Source: an uncultured Peptostreptococcaceae bacterium (GTDB taxonomy: Bacteria; Bacillota; Clostridia; Peptostreptococcales; Anaerovoracaceae). Taken from it: DNA of 64,000 nt. The DNA is taken from assembly GCA_910588185.1 (NCBI GenBank), contig CAJUQR010000005.1, positions 1 to 64,000 on the forward strand, given 5' to 3'. The translations under genes were made by a program, and so were the position numbers. The notes beneath the pieces are model-generated. The model saw only the letters and a program-made list of their open reading frames with translations. It did not search any database and was not told the origin of the DNA. Positions 37,057 to 45,427 of this stretch are shown one piece after another; the stretch's first letter is position 1; each line of letters starts with the position of its first letter.

Positions 37057-39046
37057 AATAATTGTTTTTGGAGGAACTGCAGAAGGCAGACAGATTGCTG
37101 ATTATTATAGAAATAAAAATATTGAAATTGTAATGTGTGTTGCTACCGAATACGGAGAAAAACTCCTTGACGAGGGGGATAATCTAAAAGTGATGTGCGG
37201 CAGGCTTGCTTGTCGTGATATGAAAGAATTATTCCAGGCGGAAAATGCGAGATTGATAATAGATGCAACTCATCCGTATGCTGAGGAAGTCACCGCCAAT
37301 ATTTCGAAAGCTGCTTCAGAAGTTATTGAAGAGGGATTAAACTCACAGTACATAAGAGTGATAAGGGATAAAAGTACATATGCCGATTCATCTTGTAAAT
37401 TTTTCGGAAGCATTGAGGAAGCTGTAGAATATTTGAATACTAAGAACGGAAAAATTTTTCTCACTACCGGCAGTAAGGAACTTGCCTCTTATTCTGCCAT
37501 AACCGACAAGGAAAACCGAGTATTTATCAGAGTTCTGCCTGCCGCAAATGTGGTAGAAGAAGCTGTCAGCCTCGGATATACTCCTAAAAACATAATTTGT
37601 ATGCAGGGCCCGTTTACTGAGGATCTGAATTATGCCATGATAAAAATGCTTGGCATAAATTATTTGGTTACAAAGGATACTGGCAGCAAGGGCGGATTTC
37701 CGGAAAAAATTCATGCCGCAGGCAAAGCCGGTATAGAAACGATAGTAATCGGCAGGCCTGTAGACGAAGAAGGTCTTTCTCTTTCCAATGCGTTAAAGCA
37801 TATAGATGAAATATTTAAATTAAAAAGCAAAAAAACAGTAACTATCTGCGGTATAGGCATGGGGGAGAGCGGAACCTTGACATTACAGGTCAAGGAGGCT
37901 ATCGAAAATGCGGACATTTGCATCGGAGCAAAGAGATTGCTGAATTTGAATATGTTGGCAGATAAGAAAACTTATCCGGAAATAAATGCATACAAAATAG
38001 CTGACTTTATAGAAGAACATGCAGAATATCAAGATACAGTTGTACTGATGTCGGGAGATACGGGATTTTACAGCGGCGCTTTCAGGCTCAGCAAAGTACT
38101 GAGGGATAGAGGTATCGATGTAAATGTATTGTGCGGGATTTCTTCTGCCGTATACTTTTGCAGCAAAATAGGTATTCCGTGGCAGGATATGGTTATGCAC
38201 AGCGTTCACGGGCGAAGATGCGACTTCACTAATATCATCATACGAGAGCCCAAATCGTTTTTTCTGTTGGGCGGAGAAACAGGCGTAAGAGAATTTTTGT
38301 ATTCTCTCGCTGAAAACGGCCTTGGAGGAGTTGAAGTTTTTATAGGTGAAAACCTGTCTTATACAGACGAAAAGATAACATCAGGAACAGCAGAAGAACT
38401 CAAAGAAAAAGACTTTTCTCCTTTGTCGGTTATAATAGTGATTAATAAAGCGGCGGAAAATTATATAGTTACCGGCGGTATCAGTGATGATAAATTCATT
38501 AGAGGCGAAACGCCCATGACAAAAGAAGAAGTGCGAGCTATAACTCTTTCTAAGCTTGGACTGACTAAAGATGCTGTGATATATGATATTGGCGCCGGAA
38601 CAGGCTCTGTATCCATAGAATGTGCAGTGCAAAGCTACAGGGGCCATGTGTTTGCCATAGAAAAGAACACGGAAGGATGCAGCCTTATAGAGCAGAACAT
38701 GAAAAATTTCGGCATATCTAATGTCAGCATAATCGAGGGTGTTGCTCCGGAGGTCTTGGAAAATCTGCCCACTGCCACCCATGCATTTATAGGCGGCAGC
38801 AGCGGCAATATGAAGGAGATAGTCGATAATCTGCTTAAGAAAAATAAAAATATGAGGATTGTAATAAACACTGTTACCATGGAATCTCTTGCAGAAGCCA
38901 TTGAAGTTGCAAAAACCTCCGCCGTGACAGACTTAGACGTGGTACAGGTAAATATTGCGAAAAACAGGAAAACAGGCAGATACAATCTTATGACGGCTCA
39001 AAATCCCGTTTATGTAATTTCATGTACGGGAAACGGGCAAGATTAG
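37049..39046 (+). CDS. cbiJET: CbiJ-CbiE-CbiT fusion: precorrin-6A reductase plus C5,15-methyltransferase/decarboxylase
   Basis: This 665-residue protein joins three steps. Residues 1-250 are CbiJ/CobK reductase (IIVFGGTAEGRQIADYY; FLTTGSKEL; MQGPF). Residues about 262-460 are CbiE, C5 methylase (VTICGIGMGESGTLTLQVKE; LMSGDTGFYSGA). Residues about 470-660 are CbiT, C15 methylase/C12 decarboxylase (TKEEVRAITLSKLGL; YDIGAGTGSVSIE; FIGGSSGN). CbiE-CbiT fusions are common; adding CbiJ is less so. The frame is continuous and covers all three complete domains, so this is a real fusion. It overlaps cbiH and lies 12 bases before cbiA. Confidence 0.93.
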   Translation: MNKIIVFGGTAEGRQIADYYRNKNIEIVMCVATEYGEKLLDEGDNLKVMCGRLACRDMKELFQAENARLIIDATHPYAEEVTANISKAASEVIEEGLNSQYIRVIRDKSTYADSSCKFFGSIEEAVEYLNTKNGKIFLTTGSKELASYSAITDKENRVFIRVLPAANVVEEAVSLGYTPKNIICMQGPFTEDLNYAMIKMLGINYLVTKDTGSKGGFPEKIHAAGKAGIETIVIGRPVDEEGLSLSNALKHIDEIFKLKSKKTVTICGIGMGESGTLTLQVKEAIENADICIGAKRLLNLNMLADKKTYPEINAYKIADFIEEHAEYQDTVVLMSGDTGFYSGAFRLSKVLRDRGIDVNVLCGISSAVYFCSKIGIPWQDMVMHSVHGRRCDFTNIIIREPKSFFLLGGETGVREFLYSLAENGLGGVEVFIGENLSYTDEKITSGTAEELKEKDFSPLSVIIVINKAAENYIVTGGISDDKFIRGETPMTKEEVRAITLSKLGLTKDAVIYDIGAGTGSVSIECAVQSYRGHVFAIEKNTEGCSLIEQNMKNFGISNVSIIEGVAPEVLENLPTATHAFIGGSSGNMKEIVDNLLKKNKNMRIVINTVTMESLAEAIEVAKTSAVTDLDVVQVNIAKNRKTGRYNLMTAQNPVYVISCTGNGQD

Positions 39047-39058
39047 GGGGGGATTCTT

Positions 39059-40444
39059 ATGACTGATAAAGCCATAATGCTTGCAGCACCTTCCAGTGGA
39101 AGCGGCAAAACATTGGTAACTTGCGGTTTGCTGCAAGTATTAAAAAACAGAGGCCTTAAAACAGTGTCCTTTAAATGCGGACCAGATTATATAGACCCTA
39201 TGTTTCACAAACATGTAATAGGCATAGAATCTGCCAATATAGACATATTTTTTGCGGGCAATATCATTTCAAGGAAGCTTTTTGTGGAAAATTCCAAAGA
39301 TTCAGATATTGCCGTGGTCGAAGGAGTAATGGGATATTACGACGGTCTAAGCGCTTCGTCTTTTGAAGCTTCTTCTTATGATGTTTCAAGGACTATTGGT
39401 ATTCCAACAATACTCATAGTAAATGCAAAAGGGCAAAGCATCTCTTCGCTGGCCGTGTTGAAAGGTTTCAGTGAGTTCAGAGATGACAGTAACATAAAGG
39501 GCGTAATATTCAATAACATGTCGCCTCATGTTTACGAAGCAATTAAGGAAAGAGCCGAAGAACTTACAGGACTTAAACCTTTAGGCTACCTTCCCAATGT
39601 AAAAGAGCTGACTTTTGAAAGCCGCCATTTGGGGCTTATCAAGCCTGACGAAATACGAAATTTGTCCGAAAAACTTAACAATCTTGCAAATATAATGGAA
39701 CAGACAATAGATATCCAAGGTATGTTAAAAATTGCAGAGTTATACGAAAGTCCGGAAACCAACAGTATTGATATTGTAAAATTTACTGAAAATCCTAAAA
39801 TTGCAGTGGCCAGAGATGAAGCATTTTGCTTTTATTATAAAGATAATTTGAACATATTGAAAAAAATGGGAGCGCAAATCCAAGAGTTTTCTCCTGTCCA
39901 TGACGACAAGCTGCCGGAAGGAACAGAAGGGCTGATACTAGGCGGCGGTTATCCTGAACTCTATGCAGATAAGCTTTTTGGTAATCAAAGTATGACCAAG
40001 TCAATAAGGACGGCTTTGAGTAACGGCATGCCTTGTCTTGCCGAGTGCGGCGGCTTTATGTATCTTCATGAAGAAATGGAGGATTTAGAGGGGAAAACGT
40101 ACAAGGCTTTGGGAATTATACCGGGAAAAGCCTACAAAACCGACAAGCTGGGAAGATTCGGCTATATTCAAATGTCCGCAAAGGAGGACAGTCTTTTTAT
40201 GAAAAAAGGCGAAACTATAAAGGGTCATGAATTCCATTATTTTGACAGTGAAAGCTGCGGAGAAGCGTTCAAGGCAACAAAACCGATTACCGGTAAATCA
40301 TGGGAATGTATGAATATAAAAAATAATATTATGGCAGGCTTTCCCCATTTATACTATTATTCCAAGCCTGACATAGCTGAAAGGTTTTTGAGGCAAGCCC
40401 TTGACTATAGGCGGCAATTCACACGTAAAGTAAAGGAGACATAA
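39059..40444 (+). CDS. cbiA: Cobyrinate a,c-diamide synthase
   Basis: CbiA amidates the a and c side chains with ATP and glutamine. The 461 residues have a P-loop-like APSSGSGKTLVTCGL (about residues 9-23), FKCGPDYIDPMFH, and a C-terminal class I glutamine amidotransferase domain with GLILGGGYPELY and the Cys nucleophile in CLAECGGFMYL (about 322-332). Two bases separate it from cbiP. Confidence 0.95.
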   Translation: MTDKAIMLAAPSSGSGKTLVTCGLLQVLKNRGLKTVSFKCGPDYIDPMFHKHVIGIESANIDIFFAGNIISRKLFVENSKDSDIAVVEGVMGYYDGLSASSFEASSYDVSRTIGIPTILIVNAKGQSISSLAVLKGFSEFRDDSNIKGVIFNNMSPHVYEAIKERAEELTGLKPLGYLPNVKELTFESRHLGLIKPDEIRNLSEKLNNLANIMEQTIDIQGMLKIAELYESPETNSIDIVKFTENPKIAVARDEAFCFYYKDNLNILKKMGAQIQEFSPVHDDKLPEGTEGLILGGGYPELYADKLFGNQSMTKSIRTALSNGMPCLAECGGFMYLHEEMEDLEGKTYKALGIIPGKAYKTDKLGRFGYIQMSAKEDSLFMKKGETIKGHEFHYFDSESCGEAFKATKPITGKSWECMNIKNNIMAGFPHLYYYSKPDIAERFLRQALDYRRQFTRKVKET

Positions 40445-40446
40445 AC

Positions 40447-41961
40447 ATGGCGAAAGCAATAATGATACAAGGCACAATGTCCAATGCGGGCAAGAGCTTG
40501 ATTACGGCAGGATTATGCAGAATTTTTGCACAAGACGGATATAAAGTCGCTCCTTTTAAGTCACAGAATATGGCTCTTAATTCATTCATAACATCAGACG
40601 GTTTTGAAATGGGAAGGGCGCAGGTAATGCAGGCAGAAGCTGCCGGAGTAGAGCCGTCTGTATTGATGAATCCCATACTTCTCAAGCCCACTAACGATAC
40701 AGGCTCTCAAGTTATATTAAACGGTCAAGTTTTTGGAAATATGGGTGCAAAAGAATATTTTCAGTTCAAGAAAAACCTCAGACCTCATGTCATCGAAGCA
40801 TATGAAAAGCTATCTGCCGATTACGACATAGTTGTCATAGAAGGAGCGGGAAGCCCGGCAGAAATAAATCTAAAGGCTGAAGATTTGGTGAATATGGGTA
40901 TGGCCAAAATAGCAAAAGCGCCTGTCCTATTGGCAGGAGACGTTGACAGAGGCGGCGTGTTTGCACAGCTTTACGGAACGGTCGAACTTTTGGATGAGGA
41001 TGAAAAAGATATGGTCAAAGGCCTTATAATCAATAAGTTCAGGGGAGATAAGACTATTCTCGATCCGGGTATTGAAAAGATTGAAAATATGATGAATATA
41101 CCGGTAGTGGGAGTTGCCCCGTATATTGATATAGACATAGACGATGAAGACAGCTTAAGCGATAGGCTATGTACAGGAGCTGCTGATGAAATAGACATTG
41201 CGGTAATCAGATTGCCAAGATTGTCGAATTTTACTGATTTCAATGTGTTTGAGAGATTCAAGGGTGTGTCCGTCAGATATGTCACCAAAGCTAGCCAATT
41301 GAGAAATCCCGACATGATAATCCTGCCAGGTACAAAGAACACTATGAAGGACCTCTTGTGGCTTAGACAAAACGGTCTTGAGGCCTTGATACTAAAGCAT
41401 GCTTCTTTTGGAAATCCTGTTTTCGGTATTTGCGGAGGTTATCAAATGCTGGGAGAAACTCTTGAGGATCCTCACAAAGTAGAAGAGGGCGGCAGTGTAA
41501 AAGGTATGGGATTATTGCCCCTAAAAACAGTCTTTCACAAGGAAAAACACAGAACAAGAGTGACAGGCAGATTTGATGATTCGGTAGAAAGCAGTTATTT
41601 CGGTAAATTGAAAAATCAATCTTTCGTAGGGTATGAAATACATATGGGGCAGACTCAAACTTTGCATGGAAGTGACCTTGACGCTCTTTGCCGCATCAGA
41701 ACAGGCACCGAGCCTACAATGACGGAGGGTTTCCATAAAGAAAATGTATTTGGATGTTACATACATGGAATATTTGATACACCATGTGTGGCTGAAACGT
41801 TGATAAAGACCATAGCAGATATCAAGGGTGTAGATTTTCAGTCGCTGGGAAGTCTTTCGGCGAAAGAATATAAAGAGAAACAATATGATTTGCTTGCAGA
41901 TACTCTGCGCAATGCTCTTGATATGGATAAAATATATGAGATTTTGGAGAATGGAATATGA
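40447..41961 (+). CDS. cbiP: Cobyric acid synthase
   Basis: CbiP amidates side chains b, d, e and g. The 504 residues begin IQGTMSNAGKSLITAGLCRI (about residues 6-25) with KSQNMALNS, then GAGSPAEINL, GDVDRGGVFAQLYGT, and a glutamine amidotransferase half with FGICGGYQMLG (about 325-335) and GCYIHGIFD. Its TGA overlaps the cbiC ATG. Confidence 0.96.
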   Translation: MAKAIMIQGTMSNAGKSLITAGLCRIFAQDGYKVAPFKSQNMALNSFITSDGFEMGRAQVMQAEAAGVEPSVLMNPILLKPTNDTGSQVILNGQVFGNMGAKEYFQFKKNLRPHVIEAYEKLSADYDIVVIEGAGSPAEINLKAEDLVNMGMAKIAKAPVLLAGDVDRGGVFAQLYGTVELLDEDEKDMVKGLIINKFRGDKTILDPGIEKIENMMNIPVVGVAPYIDIDIDDEDSLSDRLCTGAADEIDIAVIRLPRLSNFTDFNVFERFKGVSVRYVTKASQLRNPDMIILPGTKNTMKDLLWLRQNGLEALILKHASFGNPVFGICGGYQMLGETLEDPHKVEEGGSVKGMGLLPLKTVFHKEKHRTRVTGRFDDSVESSYFGKLKNQSFVGYEIHMGQTQTLHGSDLDALCRIRTGTEPTMTEGFHKENVFGCYIHGIFDTPCVAETLIKTIADIKGVDFQSLGSLSAKEYKEKQYDLLADTLRNALDMDKIYEILENGI

Positions 41962-42599
41962 CGGATATACTTAAAATTTCACCAATGGAAATAGAGAAAA
42001 AAAGTTTTGAAATAATAACAGAAGAGCTTGGAGAAAAAATTCTTGATTCTGAGCAAGCTCCCATAATAAAGCGTGTGATTCATACCTCGGCGGATTTTGA
42101 ATATGCTGATAACCTGTACTTTTCGCCTGATGCGATTGAACAAGCCAAAAAGGCATTGACATATGGAGCTCATATAGTTACGGACACGAAAATGGCCATG
42201 GCAGGAATAAATAAAAAAAGTCTGTCAAAGCTGGGCTGTACAATAGACTGTTTTATTCAGGATGAAGATGTGGCAGAACAGGCAAAATCCAAAGGCGTAA
42301 CCAGAGCCTCCGTATCTGTTGACAAAGCCATGGAATGCAGTGATAATCTCATATATGTTGTGGGCAATGCTCCCACTGCCCTCATCAGATTGAAAGAGCT
42401 AATGGATAAAGGAAATATTCCTCCCAAGCTGATAATCGGTGTTCCTGTAGGGTTTGTCAATGTTGTAGCTGCCAAAGAACTGATAATCGAATCGGGATGT
42501 CCATGCATAGTGTCAAGAGGAAGGAAAGGCGGCAGCAATGTAGCAGCTGCTATAGTAAATGCGCTTTTATATATAGTTGATGAAAGCCGAGGTATGTGA
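41958..42599 (+). CDS. cbiC: Cobalt-precorrin-8 methylmutase
   Basis: CbiC moves the C11 methyl to C12, giving cobyrinic acid. The 213 residues include RVIHTSADFEYADNLYFS (about residues 36-53; active-site His), a TDTKMAMAGI segment, VGNAPTALIRL and IGVPVGFVNVVAAKE (about 157-171). Last gene of operon 1. No clear terminator of its own is seen before riboswitch 2. Confidence 0.96.
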   Translation: MTDILKISPMEIEKKSFEIITEELGEKILDSEQAPIIKRVIHTSADFEYADNLYFSPDAIEQAKKALTYGAHIVTDTKMAMAGINKKSLSKLGCTIDCFIQDEDVAEQAKSKGVTRASVSVDKAMECSDNLIYVVGNAPTALIRLKELMDKGNIPPKLIIGVPVGFVNVVAAKELIIESGCPCIVSRGRKGGSNVAAAIVNALLYIVDESRGM

Positions 42600-42639
42600 T
42601 AGCCGCCTGGTGTTTATGCAAAATAATATTGACAAAGAA

Positions 42640-42668
42640 TTGTTTATACGTTAATCTATTAATATAAT
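42640..42668 (+). promoter_or_regulatory. Promoter of the corrinoid uptake operon
   Basis: A perfect TATAAT at 42663-42668 has TTGTTT 17 bases upstream (42640-42645). TTGACA at 42629-42634 is 28 bases away, too far for this -10, but could serve TAATCT at 42652-42657. Start of the riboswitch-2 transcript at about 42675 fits. Confidence 0.65.
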
Positions 42669-42684
42669 TGAATAGTATGAAACA

Positions 42685-42838
42685 AGGCATCTCGGAAGTC
42701 GGTGAAAGACCGACACTGTGTCTCAGCAACCGTGTTATCAACGAAAGGGCAGGCTTAATATCAGCCAGTCACTGAAGCAATAAGCTTTGGGAAGACGTCC
42801 GATTAGGTTAAAAAGATTAAGTCGGTAGACCTGCCTGG
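42685..42838 (+). ncRNA. Cobalamin riboswitch 2 (upstream of surface/uptake operon)
   Basis: Same landmarks as riboswitch 1: CGGAAGTCGGTGAAA (about 42693), CTCAGCAACCGTG, CAGTCACTGAAGCA, GGGAAGACG (about 42789) and TAAGTCGGTAGACCTGCC (about 42818-42835). TGAGGTG at 42856-42862 copies the right arm of the terminator below, so it can pair with the left arm as an antiterminator. The two switches look like copies of one ancestor. B12 is expected to turn the uptake operon off. Confidence 0.94.
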
Positions 42839-42943
42839 TTTGTTCAAAGGTTTTCTGAGGTGGAACTTGCGATGATATGTATAGGTTTATTTTTGTGCGT
42901 TTATTTATAATGCACTTAATAGATAATCTTAAGCTACAAATTT

Positions 42944-42970
42944 AGCACCTCAGTATGAGGTGCTTTTTTA
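42944..42970 (+). terminator. Riboswitch 2 expression-platform terminator
   Basis: AGCACCTCA (42944-42952) / TGAGGTGCT (42956-42964) with a GTA loop and six T's. It lies 226 bases before the first gene of the operon, an unusually long distance. Confidence 0.92.
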
Positions 42971-42985
42971 TTATGTATGAAATAT

Positions 42986-43120
42986 CGTAAAGATATTTAC
43001 GGAATAACAAGAAAGTTTAACGCTGAAATATAATCGGCGAAGTCGACTTTCTTACGTGCTGTCTTTTCATCCTGTGAGGCGGCGGCTTGTATAAACATCA
43101 AACCGCCTCGCATTTTTATA
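42986..43120 (+). other. Structured leader between riboswitch 2 terminator and first gene
   Basis: Three hairpins follow each other: CGTAAA/TTTACG (42986-43001), GAAAGT/ACTTTC (43011-43051) and GAGGCGG/CCGCCTC (43076-43109) followed by ATTTTTA, the last one terminator-like. No open frame on the + strand explains the stretch. A second regulatory layer is possible; function unknown. Confidence 0.45.
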
Positions 43121-43195
43121 AGACCAAAGTTAGATGTGATTTCACTTAATGTATGAGTGATTACATAGATGTAATGATAAGAAAGGAAGGATAAA

Positions 43196-44263
43196 ATGAA
43201 AAAATTTACAAAAAAATTATTATCGGTTGCCATAGCTGTAGTTATGGTTATGTCGATGGGTACAGCAGCATTTGCAGACACTGTTTCTCAAGGTGATTCC
43301 AAAGATGTTGAGGTAATTAAAGCAGTTACTGATGGAACATATGATGTTACTACAAACCTTGCCGGAGGAACAGGAAAATTAAAAATAAATGATGCTAAGT
43401 TAAATGTAGCAGACGGAAAAATGTCGGTAACATTGGTGTTATCAAGTAAAAGTTATTCTAAACTAAAAGTTTCAGATGTTGAATATGACAATCAAAATGC
43501 AGGAGGCAATTCAACTTTTACTTTCCCTGTTTCAGAGCTTGATGCGCCTATAGCTATCAGTGGATATACCACAGCAATGAGTGATCCTCATTGGATAGAT
43601 TATACTTTGACATTGAGTTCAGAAGGTGTAGATTCAGTTATGAAACCTGCATCTGACGGAGAATACAGTATAGAAGTAGAGACAGGCGAAAAAATGTTTA
43701 AAGTTGTAGATGCTGTACTAAAAGTTAAAGACGGAAAGATGACAGCAGTTGTGACTTTAAGTGGTACAGGATATACATATTTATATGCCGGTAATGTAGC
43801 AGATACAAACACAGATACTCTTGATACAGTTGCAGAATCTGACAGAATCCCGGTTAAGGGAACTGTTACTACAACAGAAGGAAAAGAACAGGCTCAATAT
43901 GAGATACCTGTTGAGACATTGGATGCTCCTATGAATTTTGGTGCTTTCTCTGCAAAAAATAAAGTTTGGTATGCACGTACTCTTACATTTAAAGCAGACA
44001 CTTTGAAGTCATATGAACCTCCTAAAGAAGATGAAAATAATAAACCTGATACAAACGGATCAGATAAAGTGAATGACACAAAACCGGGTAATAATGATAA
44101 GCCTGTTAAAAACACAGATGATAATAAGGCAACGGGAAGTGACGCGAAGACAAATCAAGTTCCTAAGACATCTGATAGTGAGAACCTGCCTTTGATGTTA
44201 TTTATGCTTGCTGCCAGCGCAGGAACTTTGACATTTCTTTATAAAAAGAGAAGCAACATATAA
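43196..44263 (+). CDS. Secreted, wall-anchored surface protein with two NEAT-like domains; putative corrinoid binder
   Basis: This 355-residue protein has a signal peptide (cut after AFA, residue 27), two related beta-rich domains (about 44-146 and 152-272), an Asn/Asp/Lys/Pro-rich linker (274-320), then VPKTS (322-326), a hydrophobic helix and KKRSNI, a sortase-type tail with a non-standard motif. Domain 1 contains GGNSTFTFPV, LDAPI, AMSDPHWIDYTLTLSS; domain 2 contains KVKDGKMTAVVTLSGTGY and IPVETLDAPM. The layout (DG.Y.V, V.DGKM, final DYTL) recalls NEAT haem domains, but I do not recognise a named family. AAGGAAGG precedes the ATG. First gene behind cobalamin riboswitch 2, so a role in capturing corrinoids at the surface is inferred. 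Confidence 0.8.
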   Translation: MKKFTKKLLSVAIAVVMVMSMGTAAFADTVSQGDSKDVEVIKAVTDGTYDVTTNLAGGTGKLKINDAKLNVADGKMSVTLVLSSKSYSKLKVSDVEYDNQNAGGNSTFTFPVSELDAPIAISGYTTAMSDPHWIDYTLTLSSEGVDSVMKPASDGEYSIEVETGEKMFKVVDAVLKVKDGKMTAVVTLSGTGYTYLYAGNVADTNTDTLDTVAESDRIPVKGTVTTTEGKEQAQYEIPVETLDAPMNFGAFSAKNKVWYARTLTFKADTLKSYEPPKEDENNKPDTNGSDKVNDTKPGNNDKPVKNTDDNKATGSDAKTNQVPKTSDSENLPLMLFMLAASAGTLTFLYKKRSNI

Positions 44264-44278
44264 CTAAGAGGAAAAACT

Positions 44279-45406
44279 ATGAAAAAGATAATTACTATTC
44301 TGTTATGTGTTTTTATGATTATAGGAGGAGCGGCCGCCGCTTATGCGGCTGCTCCAGCAGACGGAACTTATTCCGTAGCTGTATCTGTATCAGGTGGAAC
44401 AGGAAGAGCCACCATAAGCTCTCCCGTATCATTGACAGTTTCAGGCGGAGAAATGAAAGCGAAAGTTGTTTGGAGCAGCGGAAATTATACATGGATGAAG
44501 GTCAATGGAGTCCAGTATAATAATGAGAATATCGGAGGAAATTCAACCTTTACAATTCCTGTAGCGGCTCTTGATACTCCTATTCCTGTAAGTGCAGAAA
44601 CTGTGGCTATGAGTGAGCCGCATGTCATAGATTATACATTATCTTTTAGTTCAGCAGGAGTAAGCATGAAAGATAACAATTCATCGCAAAGCAGTTCGTC
44701 ATCGCAGAATCAGGGCGGCAATCAACAAGATAAACCATCTGTGTCCGGCAAAGATAATTCAATATCACAGTCAGGCAGCAGTCAAACAAACGATGATAAT
44801 CAGCAGTCAGAAAGTCCGTCTGATGATGAAAAAGACGAAAAACACCAAAATTCTGATGTTATATTCGTAGACAACAAATACAACAGCTCTACAAGTGTCA
44901 GCGCAGAGTTACTCTCAGAATATGAGGGAAAAACACTGAGAATTTCCACAATAAGAGGGGAAGTTTTGTTTGACGAGGAGGCTACTTCATATATAGCAAG
45001 CAAAGCTAAAGGCGGTGTCACTTTAACTACGGAAGATGTAACTGACAACTACAAGGATTATGCTTTGGCAATAGACATTAAGATAAAAGACGAATCCGGC
45101 AATGAGTTGTTTTTAGATGGTGAGTCCGGGAAAGCCTTTGTTAAGCTGAAATTTGATAAAGATACAGAAAAAGACGAAATGCCTAAAGTTTACAAGATTT
45201 CAGGTGAAAATAAAGAAGAAATAACAGCAAATTATAATGAAAATGAAGGTGTTATTTCCTTCGATACAGAAAGCTTTTGCATATATGGAGTGTCCTTGGA
45301 AAGCGAAGATTCAGGCAGTGTAATAATAGTTATTGCTTCTTTGGCAGTTTTAGCGGCAGGCGCTTTAACGGCAATAATATTTTTTAGAAAAAGAAAAGTT
45401 AAGTAA
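44279..45406 (+). CDS. Secreted, membrane-anchored surface protein with one NEAT-like domain; putative corrinoid binder
   Basis: This 375-residue protein has a signal peptide (to about residue 24), one domain (26-129) closely like domain 1 of the upstream protein (GGNSTFTIPV, LDTPI, AMSEPHVIDYTLSFSSAGV), a Ser/Gln/Asn-rich linker (132-192), a second uncharacterised globular part (193-340) and a C-terminal membrane helix (347-368) with RKRKVK. It has no sortase-like motif, so it is probably held in the membrane. It lies 15 bases after the wall-anchored protein and 21 before the lipoprotein receptor, fitting the middle step of a wall-to-membrane relay. The function is inferred from context. Confidence 0.78.
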   Translation: MKKIITILLCVFMIIGGAAAAYAAAPADGTYSVAVSVSGGTGRATISSPVSLTVSGGEMKAKVVWSSGNYTWMKVNGVQYNNENIGGNSTFTIPVAALDTPIPVSAETVAMSEPHVIDYTLSFSSAGVSMKDNNSSQSSSSSQNQGGNQQDKPSVSGKDNSISQSGSSQTNDDNQQSESPSDDEKDEKHQNSDVIFVDNKYNSSTSVSAELLSEYEGKTLRISTIRGEVLFDEEATSYIASKAKGGVTLTTEDVTDNYKDYALAIDIKIKDESGNELFLDGESGKAFVKLKFDKDTEKDEMPKVYKISGENKEEITANYNENEGVISFDTESFCIYGVSLESEDSGSVIIVIASLAVLAAGALTAIIFFRKRKVK

Positions 45407-45427
45407 TTAGAGGAAATTAGAGAAACT

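Noticed and set aside
42997..43281. 94-codon frame on the minus strand antisense to the riboswitch-2 leader and the first surface gene
   Set aside because: It runs through the hairpins and the signal-peptide codons, has no clear ribosome binding site, and the sense strand explains the DNA.
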